Assembly: GCF_001419765.1 (NCBI RefSeq)
Contig: NZ_LIRK01000004.1
Span: 1 to 64,000 of the forward strand
Reading direction: 5' to 3'
Length of the DNA: 64,000 nucleotides
Origin: Streptomyces torulosus
GTDB taxonomy: Bacteria > Actinomycetota > Actinomycetes > Streptomycetales > Streptomycetaceae
A program made the translations under genes and the position numbers. The notes under the pieces are model-generated. The model was not told the origin of the DNA. It saw only the letters and a list, made by a program, of their open reading frames with translations, and made no database searches. Shown here piece by piece: positions 56,668-64,000 of the stretch (position 1 is its first letter; every line of letters begins with the position of its first letter).

Positions 56668-58176
56668 ATGGACGCCCTCACCTCGCTCCTGGACGGCTTC
56701 GGTACGGCCCTCACGCCGGTCAACATCCTGTGGGCCGCGGTCGGGGTGCTCCTCGGCACGGCGATCGGGGTGCTGCCCGGCATCGGCCCGGCCATGGCGG
56801 TCGCGCTGCTGCTCCCGGTGACGTACGGGCTGGACCCGATCGGCGCGTTCATCATGTTCGCGGGCATCTACTACGGCGCGATGTTCGGCGGCTCGACCAC
56901 CTCGATCCTGCTCAACACCCCCGGTGAGAGCGCGGCGGTGGTCGCGGCCATGGAGGGCAACCCGATGGCCAGGTCGGGGCGCGGCGCGCAGGCGCTGGCC
57001 GCCGCCGCGATCGGCCATTTCGCGGGCGGCATGGTGGGCACGGTCCTGCTGGTGGCGCTGGCGCCGACGGTCGCCGAGCTGGCCGTGGGCATCGGCGCCC
57101 CCGACTACTTCGCGATCATGGTGCTGGCGTTCATCGCCGTGACGTCCGTGCTGGGCTCGTCCCGGGTCCGGGGGCTCGCCTCGCTGCTGATCGGCCTCAC
57201 GATCGGCCTGGTGGGGCTGGACCAGATGACCGGGCAGCAGCGGTTGACGTTCGGTTCGCTCCAGCTCGCCGACGGCGTCGACGTCGTGATCGTCGCGGTC
57301 GGTCTCTTCGCGATCGGTGAGGCCCTGTGGGTCGCCGCCCATCTGCGGCGCAGGCCGGGCGAGCCGATACCGGTGGGCCGCCCGTGGCTCGGCCGCTCGG
57401 ATCTGCGGCGGACGTGGAAGTCGTGGCTGCGCGGTCCGTTCATCGGGTTCCCGTTCGGGGCGATCCCGGCGGGCGGCGCGGAGATCCCCACGTTCCTGTC
57501 GTACGTCACCGAGAAGCGGTTGTCGAAGCACCGGGACGAGTGGGGCAAGGGCGCCATCGAGGGGGTGGCCGGGCCGGAGTCGGCGGCGTCGGCCTCGGCG
57601 GCGGGCACCCTCGTGTCGATGCTGACGCTCGGTCTGCCCACGACGGCGGTGGCGGCGGTGATGCTGGCCGCGTTCCAGCAGTACGGCATCCAGCCGGGCC
57701 CTCTGCTGTTCGAACGCGAGCCGGACCTCGTGTGGGGTCTGATCGCGTCCCTCTTCGTCGGGATGGTGCTGCTGCTGGCGCTCAATCTGCCGCTGGCCCC
57801 GCTGTGGGCGAAGCTGCTGCGCATCCCCCGGCCCCATCTGTACGCGGGGATCATGTTCTTCGCGGCGGTCGGCGCGTACGCGGTCGGCGGCGAGGTGATC
57901 GACCTGGTGATCCTGCTGGTCATCGGTCTGATCGGCTTCGGCATGCGCCGTTACGGACTGCCCGTGCTGCCCGCCGTCATCGGGGTCATCCTCGGACCGG
58001 GCGCCGAACAGCAGCTGCGGCGCGCCCTGCAGATCAGCGACGGCAGTGTCACCGGCCTGGTGAACACCCCGTTCGCGGTGACGGTGTACGCGGTGATCGT
58101 GCTGCTGCTGGCCTGGCCGCTGCTGAAGCGGCTCGTGGCCCGCACCCGCACCGCCCGCGGCGCCGGCAGCGCGTGA
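56668..58176 (+). CDS. Tripartite tricarboxylate transporter, large permease TctA
   Basis: 502 aa, about 12 helices. The family motif [20 protein letters not shown] is near the N-terminus, with [20 protein letters not shown] after it and [20 protein letters not shown] in the C-terminal half. This is the ion-driven permease. Together with TctC, TctB and the CitAB-like system it makes a complete carboxylate uptake module. Confidence 0.95.
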   Translation: MDALTSLLDGFGTALTPVNILWAAVGVLLGTAIGVLPGIGPAMAVALLLPVTYGLDPIGAFIMFAGIYYGAMFGGSTTSILLNTPGESAAVVAAMEGNPMARSGRGAQALAAAAIGHFAGGMVGTVLLVALAPTVAELAVGIGAPDYFAIMVLAFIAVTSVLGSSRVRGLASLLIGLTIGLVGLDQMTGQQRLTFGSLQLADGVDVVIVAVGLFAIGEALWVAAHLRRRPGEPIPVGRPWLGRSDLRRTWKSWLRGPFIGFPFGAIPAGGAEIPTFLSYVTEKRLSKHRDEWGKGAIEGVAGPESAASASAAGTLVSMLTLGLPTTAVAAVMLAAFQQYGIQPGPLLFEREPDLVWGLIASLFVGMVLLLALNLPLAPLWAKLLRIPRPHLYAGIMFFAAVGAYAVGGEVIDLVILLVIGLIGFGMRRYGLPVLPAVIGVILGPGAEQQLRRALQISDGSVTGLVNTPFAVTVYAVIVLLLAWPLLKRLVARTRTARGAGSA

Positions 58177-58214
58177 AGGGGGTGCGCTCCGGCACGCTCA
58201 CGGGGCGGCCGGGT

Positions 58215-58739
58215 TCAGCCCGCGCCCCGCTCCGCCTCCTCGTGGAGGAACGCGCTGATCTGCCCGGCGAGGCTCTCCCGGACGGTGCCGGAGGCCGGGT
58301 CGAGGAGCTCCTCGTCGACGCCGATGCCACCGGACCACAAATGGCGGTCGGTCCACTCCTCGTCGGCCCGGAGCTGGACCTGGATGTCGAGCTGGAGGAG
58401 CTGGGCCTCGGGTGCGGCGGCGTACAGGACGGCCGTGGCGCGGCGCAGCGGGTAGAGGTCGAAGCCCTCGATGAACTTGGAGTTGCGCCAGTCCAGGAAG
58501 GCGCTCTCGCCGTCGGGGCCGGTGCGGATGTCGAGCTGCCCGTCCTCCAGGTGGAGGCCGACGTGGCCGGTGCCACGGTTCTCCACGGTCACCCGGAACC
58601 GGAAGTAGGTCAGGCCCTCGGCGGCGTCGTCACCGCCGCGCGGCGGTTCGGCGCGTTCCAGGCCGTGGACGCGCACACGCAGGCCGGCCAGGTCGCCGTC
58701 GTACTCCTGCCAGTCCCCGATCACGTTGGGCTCGCGCAC
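58215..58739 (-). CDS. Uncharacterised soluble protein, beta-rich
   Basis: 174 aa from the GTG at 58739 (GGAGAGGTGG upstream); a longer reading starts at 58799. The segment TYFRFRVTVENRGTGHVGLH, then LDIRTGPDGES, suggests an Ig-like fold such as those found in DUF4352-type proteins. A helical C-terminus (SLAGQISAFLHEEAERGAG) follows. No family is confidently recognised. It converges on tctA. Confidence 0.6.
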   Translation of the reverse strand: MREPNVIGDWQEYDGDLAGLRVRVHGLERAEPPRGGDDAAEGLTYFRFRVTVENRGTGHVGLHLEDGQLDIRTGPDGESAFLDWRNSKFIEGFDLYPLRRATAVLYAAAPEAQLLQLDIQVQLRADEEWTDRHLWSGGIGVDEELLDPASGTVRESLAGQISAFLHEEAERGAG

Positions 58740-59085
58740 CGTCCACCTCTCCACGTCGGCGGGACGACTCCCGCGCTCGCGCGCACCACAGTGCCACACC
58801 CGTCGGGGGTGCCGGATTCACCCATCGCCGCCGGTCAGACGTGATCAAGCCGTGTGCAGCGACGATTCCCGCCAAGGGGTCCGGGAGGGGGTCCCCCACG
58901 TGCCGTACATCACGTCGGCCGCCCGCTGTGCGGATATGTGAGGGGGTGGCCCCGCCCGTTCCGTCACATGGCGACGACTTCCCCATTCCGTGGGCGCGCG
59001 TCGGCGCCGTACGCTACGTTCGATCACCGCCGGTCGCCGCACCATCGGCGAGATCGCGCGCAGGGGAAGGTCTGGGGAGCAGCGC
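58740..59085. other. Intergenic region between divergent genes
   Basis: 346 bp without a gene. ATGTGA (58936-58941) and TCACAT (58964-58969) form a spaced dyad, and TACGCT at 59010-59015 could be the -10 of the acyl-CoA ligase promoter. Nothing else stands out. Confidence 0.4.
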
Positions 59086-61002
59086 ATGAGCACGTTCGGC
59101 ATTGCTCCGTCGGCGGCCCGGGTCATGACCGGGGGACTCGCCGACTCACTGTTCGAGACGGCGCAGCGCGATCCCGCGCTGCCGCAGATCGCGCGCCGCG
59201 AGACCGGCACCCCGGACACCTGGACGTCGCTCGGCGCGGCCGAGGTGCGGGACGAGGTGGTGAGCCTGGCCAAGGGGCTGGTCGCCGCCGGGATCCGGCC
59301 GGGCAACCGGGTGGCCGTGATGGCGCGGACCCGCTACGAGTGGACGGTGCTCGGCGTCGCGCTGTGGTCGGTGGGCGCGGAGATCGTGCCGATCTATCCG
59401 ACGTCGTCACGCGACCAGGTGGAGTGGATCCTGCGGGACGCGGCCTGTGTGGGTGTCGTCGTCGAGGACGAGCAGGGCGTGATGACGGTCGGCTCGGTCT
59501 GCGCCAAGCTGCCGCTGCTGCGCCATGTGTGGCAGCTGGACGCGGACGCGCTGGCGCAGCTTGTCGAGGCCGGCCGGGACGTGCCGGACGCGACGGTGGA
59601 CTCGTTGCGCCGCATCGTGATGCCCGACTCCACGGCGGTGATCGCGTACACCTCCGGTACGACCGGGCACCCCAAGGGCTGCGCGCTGTCCCACCGCAGT
59701 CTCGCCAGCCCCTGCGACGTGCTGCTCGCCGGGTGGCGGCACACCGCGGCGGCACCTGGGGAGCAGCCGGCGATCCTCGCGTTCCTGCCCTTCTCCCACG
59801 TCTACGGCCTGATGATCCAGGGGATGTGCCTGCGGGGCGGGCTGCTGCTCGGCCATGAGCCGGAGCTGACCGAGGAGGCGCTGTCGGCGGCGCTGCTGTC
59901 GTTCCGGCCGACGTTCCTGTACGGCGTGCCCTACGTCTTCGAGAAGATCTTCAAGAACTTCCTGCGCAAGGCGCAGCAGGCGGGCCGGGGCGCCGTGTTC
60001 GAGCGGGCGGTGCGCACCGCGCAGGACCACGCGCTCGCCGCCGAACGGCACCGCCTCGACTCGGGTCCGGGCCCCGGCATGGATCTGAGGCTCCAGCACG
60101 CGTTCTACGACAAGACGGTGTACCGCAAGCTGCGTGCCGCGCTCGGCGGCCGGGTGCGCGGCGGCTGTTCCGGCGGCTCCCCCCTCAACCGCGACCTCGC
60201 GCTGTTCTACGCCGGGATCGGGATCCTCGTCCACGACGGGTACGGCCTGACGGAGACCGCGGGCGGCATCACGGCTCAGCCCGTGGGCCGGGAGAAGTTC
60301 GGCACCGTGGGCCGGCCGCTGCCGGGCACCGAGATCCGGGTGGCGCGGGACGGGGAGCTGCTGGTCAGCGGGCCTTCGGTGTTCCAGGGGTACGTCAACG
60401 ACGAGGCGGGCACCCGGGCCGCTCTCCAGGACGGCTGGCTGGCCACGGGAGACATCGGGCGGCTGGACTCCGAGGGCTATCTGTCGATCACCGGGCGCAA
60501 GAAGGACATCATCATCACCAGCGGCGGCAAGGGCGTGGCACCGGCGCCGCTGGAGGAGCAGCTGCGGATGCACCCGCTGATCCACCAGGCGGTGGTCGTG
60601 GGCGACAACCGGCCCTGCGTGGGCGCGCTGATCACGCTGGACCCGGAGTTCCTCGCCCATTGGAGGGGCGCGCTCGGCCCCGCGAACGAGCTGATGGGCC
60701 CGGAGGCACGGGAGGAGAACGCGCTGCGGCAGGAGGTGCTGCGGGCGATCGCCGGCGCCAACAGCACGGTGTCGCGCTCGGAGTCCATCCGGGTCTTCCG
60801 CATCCTCCCCGAGCCGTTCGACCTCGCCAACGGCATGCTGACCCCGTCGATGAAGCTGCGCCGCGACACGATCGTGCAGCGGTACGCGGCGGAGATCGAG
60901 GCGATGTACGCGACGTCCGCGCGGGCCGCCCGCCGCTCCGTGACGGAGGACGTCCCCGGCTGGGACGACTCCGACGACGTCTTCCGCCGCCCGCGCCCGT
61001 GA
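59086..61002 (+). CDS. Long-chain acyl-CoA synthetase (AMP-forming)
   Basis: 638 aa from the ATG at 59086 (GGGGAGC upstream). ATP motif IAYTSGTTGHPKGCALSHRS, A5 motif DGYGLTETAGG, and LATGDIGRLDSEGYLSITGR with KKDIIITSGGKGVAPAPLE for the adenylation-thioesterification hinge and C-terminal lysine region. The length fits FadD15-like long-chain ligases. It activates fatty acids to acyl-CoA for degradation or lipid synthesis. Confidence 0.93.
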   Translation: MSTFGIAPSAARVMTGGLADSLFETAQRDPALPQIARRETGTPDTWTSLGAAEVRDEVVSLAKGLVAAGIRPGNRVAVMARTRYEWTVLGVALWSVGAEIVPIYPTSSRDQVEWILRDAACVGVVVEDEQGVMTVGSVCAKLPLLRHVWQLDADALAQLVEAGRDVPDATVDSLRRIVMPDSTAVIAYTSGTTGHPKGCALSHRSLASPCDVLLAGWRHTAAAPGEQPAILAFLPFSHVYGLMIQGMCLRGGLLLGHEPELTEEALSAALLSFRPTFLYGVPYVFEKIFKNFLRKAQQAGRGAVFERAVRTAQDHALAAERHRLDSGPGPGMDLRLQHAFYDKTVYRKLRAALGGRVRGGCSGGSPLNRDLALFYAGIGILVHDGYGLTETAGGITAQPVGREKFGTVGRPLPGTEIRVARDGELLVSGPSVFQGYVNDEAGTRAALQDGWLATGDIGRLDSEGYLSITGRKKDIIITSGGKGVAPAPLEEQLRMHPLIHQAVVVGDNRPCVGALITLDPEFLAHWRGALGPANELMGPEAREENALRQEVLRAIAGANSTVSRSESIRVFRILPEPFDLANGMLTPSMKLRRDTIVQRYAAEIEAMYATSARAARRSVTEDVPGWDDSDDVFRRPRP

Positions 61003-61136
61003 CACCCGTCCTGACGCACCTCTCCGGTTCACCTTCTGTTGACGAAACGGTCCTTCAAATGCGGAGATGCTTCAGCGGGGCGGTGCGCCGCCCCCGCGAG
61101 CACCCCGTTCGACCATGAGACGAAGGCAGAGGACCC

Positions 61137-62423
61137 ATGGCACTGCAGATCAGCGCCACCAACCCGGAACACCCCGCGCTGCTCCTCGAACTGCCGTGGC
61201 ACCTGCCCCTGGAGGAATGGCCCGAGCACCACCTCGTACCGCTCCCCCGCGGTATCTCCCGGCACGTCGTGCGCTACGCCCGGGCCGGCGACGAGGTGAT
61301 CGCCGTCAAGGAACTCGCCGAGCGGCCCGCGCTGCGCGAGTACGGGCTGCTGCGCGACCTGGACCGGCTGGGCATCCCGGCCGTGGACGCCCTCGGCGTG
61401 GTCACCGGCCGCACCGACGAGGCGGGCGATCCGCTGGAGCCGGTGCTGATCACCCGGCACCTCGGCGGTTCGATGCCCTACCGCTCGATGTTCGAGACGA
61501 CCATGCGTCCCGCGACGATGCACCGGCTGATGGACGCGCTGGCCGTGCTGCTGGTCCGGCTGCATCTCACGGGGTTCGCCTGGGGCGACTGCTCGCTGTC
61601 CAACACCCTGTTCCGGCGGGACGCGGGCGCGTACGCCGCGTACCTCGTGGACGCCGAGACCGGTGATCTGCACACGCAACTGAGCACCGGGCAGCGGGAG
61701 TACGACCTCGACCTGGCCCGGGTGAACATCAGCGGGGAGCTGCTGGACCTGGAGGCGTCCGGGGCGCTGCACCCGTCGGTGGACCCGATCGACTTCGGCA
61801 ACGAGATCTGCTCCCGCTACCGCCGGCTGTGGCAGGAGCTGACGCGCACCTCGGTGTACCCGGCCGGGAAGTACCACTACATCGAGCGCCGTATCCGCCG
61901 GCTGAACGACCTGGGCTTCGATGTGGCCGAGATGCAGATCGAGCACTCCTCCAACGGCGACACGGTCACCTTCGTGCCGAAGGTGGTGGACGCGGGCCAC
62001 CACCAGCGGCAGCTGCTGCGGCTGACGGGTCTGGACACCGAGGAGAACCAGGCCCGCCGGCTGCTGACCGACCTGGAGAGCTGGATGGCCACCCAGGACG
62101 ACTACGCCCCCGGTGACCCTCCCCCGAGTTCTCGGCTTCGCTCGAACAAGGGGGACCCCCATGGCGCCCGCCCCGAGGTGCTGGCCCACCGCTGGGTCCG
62201 TGAGGTGTTCCGCCCGACCGTGCGGGCCGTGCCGCCGGAGCTGCGCGGCACGATGGACCCGGCGGAGATCTACCACCAGTTGCTGGAGCACCGCTGGTAT
62301 CTCTCGGAGCGGGCGCAGCACGACATCGGCCTGGACATCGCCGTGAAGGACTACATCGACAACGTCCTGCCGAAGGCGCGCGCGGTGCTGCCGCCGCCGA
62401 TCGACGACGTCACCGCGATGTGA
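61137..62423 (+). CDS. DUF4032 protein with Ser/Thr- or lipopolysaccharide-kinase-like fold
   Basis: 428 aa. Kinase-like residues: K58 (VIAVKEL), E68 (LREYGLLRDL), D151 and N156 (GFAWGDCSLSNTLF) and D172 (YLVDAETGDL), as in WaaP/RIO-type kinases. The C-terminal DUF4032 region (AGKYHYIERRIRRLNDLGF onward) follows. An insertion of ~16 residues (PPPSSRLRSNKGDPHG) corresponds to an interspersed DNA repeat at 62117-62163 that has entered the gene in frame. Substrate unknown. Confidence 0.85.
   Translation: MALQISATNPEHPALLLELPWHLPLEEWPEHHLVPLPRGISRHVVRYARAGDEVIAVKELAERPALREYGLLRDLDRLGIPAVDALGVVTGRTDEAGDPLEPVLITRHLGGSMPYRSMFETTMRPATMHRLMDALAVLLVRLHLTGFAWGDCSLSNTLFRRDAGAYAAYLVDAETGDLHTQLSTGQREYDLDLARVNISGELLDLEASGALHPSVDPIDFGNEICSRYRRLWQELTRTSVYPAGKYHYIERRIRRLNDLGFDVAEMQIEHSSNGDTVTFVPKVVDAGHHQRQLLRLTGLDTEENQARRLLTDLESWMATQDDYAPGDPPPSSRLRSNKGDPHGARPEVLAHRWVREVFRPTVRAVPPELRGTMDPAEIYHQLLEHRWYLSERAQHDIGLDIAVKDYIDNVLPKARAVLPPPIDDVTAM
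62117..62163 (+). repeat. Interspersed palindromic repeat inserted in the DUF4032 gene
   Basis: CCTCCCCCGAG, TTCTCGGCTTCGCTCGAA and CAAGGGGGACCCCCAT form an imperfect hairpin (CCCCC outer arm with GGGGG; inner GTTC/GAAC). This element occurs in many copies between and inside Streptomyces genes. Here it is 47-48 bp and keeps the reading frame open. Confidence 0.65.
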
Positions 62424-62467
62424 GCGAGGCGATCGACGAGGTCACGGCGTCCTGAGCGAGGTGCGGC

Positions 62468-63355
62468 TCACACCTCGGCGCTCCCCCCGGGCGGGACGAC
62501 CGCCACCGGGCACGGCGCGTGGTGGAGGACGCCGTGGGCCACCGAGCCGATGCGGGCGCCGACTGCCGTGCGGCGGGCGCGGCGGCCCACGACCATCAGC
62601 TGGGCGTGCCCGGCGACGGAGAGCAGGACCTGACCGGCGCTGCCGATCTCCACGTGTTCGGTGACCGGTACGTCGGGGAAGCGTTCCCGCCACGGCTGGA
62701 GCGCGGCGGCCAGCGCCTTCTTCTCGTACGGTTCGAGGCCGCCCGCCTCGTCGAGCAGCTTCAGCGAACCGGGGCTGTACGCGTACAGCGGCGGCAGCGT
62801 CCACGCACGGACGGCCCGCAGGGAGGCGCCCCGGGCGGCCGCGGTCTCAAAGGCGAACCGCAGAGCGGCGGCGCTGTCCTCCGGTGTGCCGTCCTGGCCG
62901 ACGACGACCTCGCGACCGGCGGCCTCGGCGGAGGCCTCGTCACCGGCGCGGACGAACACGACGGGACGCGGGGAGTCGACGAGGACCTGCTGTCCGACGG
63001 AGCCGAGGAGGAAGCCCACCACCGCTCCGTGGCCGCGCGAGCCGAGCACCAGGGTCTCGGCGTGCTCCGCCGCGGCGGTCAGGGACTCCACCGGCGGCCC
63101 CTCGACCAGGTCCGTCGAGACCTCCAGGCCCGGGTGCCGCTCGGTGACGCCGCGGACGGCCTCGGCGAGCGCGTCCCGCGCCCATCCGGCCTGTCCGTCC
63201 CGGTCCACGACGATCGCCTCGTGCGGCTGCCACTGCCAGGCGTGCACCACCCGCAGCGGTACGTCCCGGCGTACGGCCTCCCGGCCGGCCCACGCCAGTG
63301 CGGCGAGGCTCTCGGGCGTACCGTCCACTGCGGCGGTGATCGGGCGCGTCGACAT
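62468..63355 (-). CDS. Universal stress protein, tandem UspA domains
   Basis: 295 aa. Domain 1 (1-140) has the ATP site LGSRGHGAVVGFLLGSVGQQ, domain 2 (~148-290) the weaker VGRRARRTAVGARIGSVAHG. Each domain begins with a conserved Asp-containing strand (ITAAVDGTPES, VVVGQDGTPED). Such tandem Usp proteins bind ATP and act in stress or hypoxia. It is divergent from the VOC gene. Confidence 0.93.
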   Translation of the reverse strand: MSTRPITAAVDGTPESLAALAWAGREAVRRDVPLRVVHAWQWQPHEAIVVDRDGQAGWARDALAEAVRGVTERHPGLEVSTDLVEGPPVESLTAAAEHAETLVLGSRGHGAVVGFLLGSVGQQVLVDSPRPVVFVRAGDEASAEAAGREVVVGQDGTPEDSAAALRFAFETAAARGASLRAVRAWTLPPLYAYSPGSLKLLDEAGGLEPYEKKALAAALQPWRERFPDVPVTEHVEIGSAGQVLLSVAGHAQLMVVGRRARRTAVGARIGSVAHGVLHHAPCPVAVVPPGGSAEV

Positions 63356-63413
63356 CGGCCACCTTTCTTCGTCCCATCAGGCTGAAGGGCCCAGTCTTCA
63401 CTACGCTCGCGCC

Positions 63414-63767
63414 ATGGACCTGAACTGGGAGCAGGTAGTGGTGGACGCCGCCGATCCGGTGACCCTCGGGCGCTGGTGGGCCGAGGCGCTGGGATGGGTG
63501 GTCGTGAACGACGCGCCGGAGGAGTACGAGATCCGCCCGGAGCCCGACCGCGTGCCCGGCCTGCTGTTCACTCCGGTCCCCGAGGCCAAGACCGTGAAGA
63601 ACCGGCTGCACCTCGACTTCCGCCCGGTGGACCAGGCGGCGGAGGTGTCCCGGCTCCTCGCTCTCGGCGCCCGCCACGCGGACGTCGGACAGGGCGACGA
63701 GTCGTGGGTCGTGCTCATGGACCCGGAGGGCAACGAGTTCTGCGTCCTCTCCGGACGCCGGAGCTGA
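63414..63767 (+). CDS. VOC-family (glyoxalase/bleomycin-resistance-like) protein
   Basis: 117 aa. MDLNWEQVVVDAADPVTLGR opens the fold, HLDFRPVDQAAEVSRLLALG is in the middle, and VLMDPEGNEFCVL ends it with the typical metal-binding Glu. One half-barrel of the VOC kind, probably dimeric. TACGCT lies 7-12 nt upstream with no RBS, consistent with a leaderless transcript. Substrate unknown. Confidence 0.85.
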   Translation: MDLNWEQVVVDAADPVTLGRWWAEALGWVVVNDAPEEYEIRPEPDRVPGLLFTPVPEAKTVKNRLHLDFRPVDQAAEVSRLLALGARHADVGQGDESWVVLMDPEGNEFCVLSGRRS

Positions 63768-63903
63768 CCGGCCGCTCGGCGCGGGTCGGGCGAACGCCGG
63801 AGCTGACCAGCGGCTCGGCGCGCGCCGGGGCGGAGACCTCGAAGCCGAGCGAACCCGAACGTCCGAACATACGATGAGCACATTGGTTCGGGGTGGGAGG
63901 CAT

Positions 63904-64000
63904 ATGACTCAGGCGGTCGGTCCGGCGCGGAACGTGATCCTCACCGTGGATGACGATCCGGGGGTGTCACGTGCGGTGGCCCGGGATCTGCGACGGCGCT
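63904..64000 (+). CDS. N-terminus of a receiver-fused thioredoxin-reductase-like protein (continues off window)
   Basis: The ATG at 63904 (GGGAGG upstream) starts MTQAVGPARNVILTVDDDPG, then VSRAVARDLRRR before the window ends. The VDDDPxVSRAVxRDL start is that of the response-receiver domain which, in Streptomyces, is fused to a thioredoxin-reductase-like FAD/NAD(P) domain. Only 32 codons are visible, so the rest is inference. Confidence 0.7.
   Translation, partial: MTQAVGPARNVILTVDDDPGVSRAVARDLRRR

Overview
The window is high-GC actinobacterial chromosome, almost certainly Streptomyces. Evidence: codon third positions are nearly all G or C, GTG starts are frequent, the S10-spc ribosomal cluster runs straight into secY-adk, the S14 protein is the zinc-ribbon type (rpsZ), and many neighbours are Streptomyces-typical families (DUF1996, DUF4032, DUF5819/HTTM, SpoIIE-type phosphatase, receiver-thioredoxin reductase). 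I cannot name the species.

Layout. (1) 1-4300, minus strand: a two-gene RNA-repair operon. One protein is an RNA ligase fused to a P-loop polynucleotide kinase. The other combines a DUF504/MJ1316-type end-recognition domain, an EEP nuclease/phosphatase, a 2H phosphoesterase and a nucleotidyltransferase/poly(A)-polymerase-like domain, and runs off the left edge. (2) 4413-5331: two small membrane proteins. (3) 5518-8100, minus strand: a secreted Asn/Gly-repeat protein, then a strong stem-loop, then DUF5819 and HTTM membrane proteins. The arrangement resembles the SdpC-SdpA-SdpB toxin-maturation logic. (4) 8161-9127: gene-free leader and promoter of the S10 operon. (5) 9128-18964: rpsJ-rplC-D-W-B-rpsS-rplV-rpsC-rplP-rpmC-rpsQ, a hairpin-rich gap, then rplN-X-E-rpsZ-rpsH-rplF-R-rpsE-rpmD-rplO. 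(6) 19491-21466: secY and adk. The next gene, map, breaks off after about 45 codons, and infA-rpmJ-rpsM-rpsK-rpoA-rplQ do not follow anywhere in the window.

(7) 21.8-29.1 kb: a rearranged zone. It holds a 529-aa membrane protein, scraps of a LuxR-type two-component system at both ends, an IS5-type transposase tail, an intact tetR / serine hydrolase / SDR locus, and truncated MFS and lactate-monooxygenase-like genes. The scraps suggest that about 5 kb was inserted into a two-component locus. (8) 29.2-43 kb: ordinary chromosomal genes, including a sortase-anchored DUF1996 protein, a SpoIIE-type phosphatase, a Gfo/Idh/MocA oxidoreductase, an alpha/beta hydrolase, DUF1152, an aldo/keto reductase, an iron-box-preceded FprA-like reductase, a GNAT and a YciO/Sua5-like protein.

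(9) 42.7-49.8 kb: a complete STM4015-STM4014-STM4013-STM4012-STM4011 cassette (LRR protein, ATP-grasp, AlkP-superfamily hydrolase, two radical SAM proteins). It is translationally coupled and divergent from a DUF6745 gene and a 108-aa gene. No biochemical role is established for this cassette to my knowledge, and it is the best candidate for an undescribed pathway here. (10) 49.8-64 kb: a zincin-like protein, a CitAB/DcuSR-type two-component system divergent from a complete tripartite tricarboxylate transporter (tctC-B-A), an acyl-CoA ligase, a DUF4032 kinase-like protein carrying a repeat insertion, a tandem universal-stress protein, a VOC protein, and the start of a receiver-fused thioredoxin reductase.
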